A stretch of DNA of 64,000 nucleotides from assembly GCF_016638705.1 (NCBI RefSeq), contig NZ_CP067341.1:5221904-5285903 (forward strand), given 5' to 3'. Source of the DNA: Lysinibacillus agricola. GTDB taxonomy: Bacteria > Bacillota > Bacilli > Bacillales_A > Planococcaceae. The notes below the pieces were generated by a model. That model saw only the letters and a list, made by a program, of their open reading frames with translations, was not told the origin of the DNA and did no database searches. This document shows positions 63,303 to 64,000 of this stretch, in pieces. Position 1 is the first letter of the stretch; each line of letters starts with the position of its first letter. A program made the position numbers and the translations under genes.

Positions 63303-64000
63303 TTATATAGACACCTCCTGAATGAAAGTTGAATTTTTCAACATACAGACCTGAACATTATATAAAGTAACTAGCTATTTTGTCAATGAATTTCATAAAT
63401 TTCTTTCTTCCTTCAAGAGAATCTATGAATATCTTCTACGGCTCTTCACCAATATGTACTTGACTGCACATTTCACTCTGAGAGAACTCTTTCCGCAAAG
63501 TCGCCTCCCTCCGTTCCATATGCTTTCATACCAACCTTCTTTTTTTAATAAAGAATAGATTTTAGTATGGATCCTCTTTTACTTATATTAATTAATTATC
63601 CACAGAGTACTTGTTTTTTTTACACAAAGTTGTGTATAGTATTTTTTGCATTATTTTTTATCCACAACATTTATCTACAGCTTTTTCACATACACAGAGC
63701 TTGTGGACAACTACAAAGTGCATAAATGAAAGGTATGTGGATAAGTTTCACAAACTATTGAAATAGCTTTGTTTTTCTGATACGATAACTGTGCTTCACT
63801 TTGTTGAAAACTGAAATGAACTTTTATTTTATCCACAACTGTTGATATGCTGTGGATAATTTTTATCACAGCCTTTGGTTAACTTTTATCCACAACTTGT
63901 GAGTTTGTGGACGAGTTGTAAAATGAACGTATTTACCGTTTCTATAAATGCGCTATTTTTAATGCTGTAATTGTATTGAACTGTAAAGGAGATTAGCAGC
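63303..64000. other. oriC: oriC region between rpmH and dnaA
   Basis: No gene for 698 bases. DnaA boxes (TTATCCACA) lie at 63596-63604, 63658-63666, 63829-63837 and 63886-63894 on the plus strand, and as TGTGGATAA at 63736-63744 and 63851-63859. Near matches are at 63671 (TTATCTACA) and 63702 (TGTGGACAA). AT-rich tracts lie between them. The window ends at the dnaA leader, so this is the incA/B-like part of the bipartite Bacillus origin; the dnaA-dnaN part is outside. Confidence 0.9.
63985..63991 (+). promoter_or_regulatory. Ribosome binding site of dnaA (gene outside window)
   Basis: AAAGGAG followed by ATTAGCAGC at the very end suggests the dnaA start lies at or just past position 64001. 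Confidence 0.6.

Overview
The window looks like chromosomal DNA of a low-GC, spore-forming Bacillaceae, most probably Lysinibacillus or a close relative. Three things point there: the classic origin-proximal gene order on the minus strand (rpmH, rnpA, spoIIIJ/yidC, jag, mnmE, mnmG, rsmG, noc, soj/parA, spo0J/parB, then ychF, rpsF-ssb-rpsR, yybS, gdpP, rplI, dnaB, purA, walRK-yycHI-walJ, htrC, rlmH), the spore genes yyaC and an exosporium ExsC-like gene, and strong AT richness. The genus is an inference. The right end stops a few bases before dnaA: positions 63303-64000 are the DnaA-box-rich origin side, and a ribosome binding site is the last thing visible.

Layout from left to right. 1-8000: accessory or genus-specific genes (bactofilin-like pair, ankyrin protein, a DUF4386 relic, malate:quinone oxidoreductase, small hypotheticals, an MBL-fold hydrolase). 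8000-20950: an accessory region anchored at the 3' end of rlmH. The last codons of rlmH (Glu-Pro-Tyr-His-Lys-stop) and the bases after them recur as direct repeats near 17408, 14367, 12286, 9481 and 8050, plus a half copy at 8661. They cut the region into 0.6-3.5 kb modules carrying an ABC transporter with a secreted protein, an LRR protein with a Fic fragment, a MerR regulator with a penicillin-acyltransferase-like enzyme, a HelD-like RNA polymerase helicase, an ExsC-like protein and a BRCT protein. This is the architecture of SCC-type cassettes, which integrate at this same codon position of rlmH, but no recombinase gene lies in the window. 20953-39204: core genes (rlmH, htrC, walJ-yycI-yycH-walK-walR, an M23 peptidase, yitT-like, purA, dnaB, rplI, gdpP, yybS). 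39205-45700: a second accessory insert bounded by two identical copies of rpsR, with a third rpsR scar beside it; it holds IS and nuclease relics and a second ABC transporter plus secreted-protein module. 45700-64000: core genes up to oriC.

The core genes join chromosome replication (oriC, DnaA-box clusters at mnmE and rlmH, DnaB helicase), segregation and division control (ParA, ParB with an internal parS site, Noc), the essential cell-wall two-component system WalRK with its YycHI and WalJ partners, c-di-AMP turnover (GdpP), membrane protein insertion (YidC, Jag) and tRNA/rRNA modification (MnmE, MnmG, RsmG, RlmH, RnpA).

A GC-rich dispersed repeat with nested inverted repeats occurs at about eight places in intergenic DNA, in at least two subfamilies that differ in their outer ends; one copy supplies the 3' half of an open reading frame. 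No rRNA, tRNA or CRISPR array was seen. All family assignments come from reading the sequences, without database searches.
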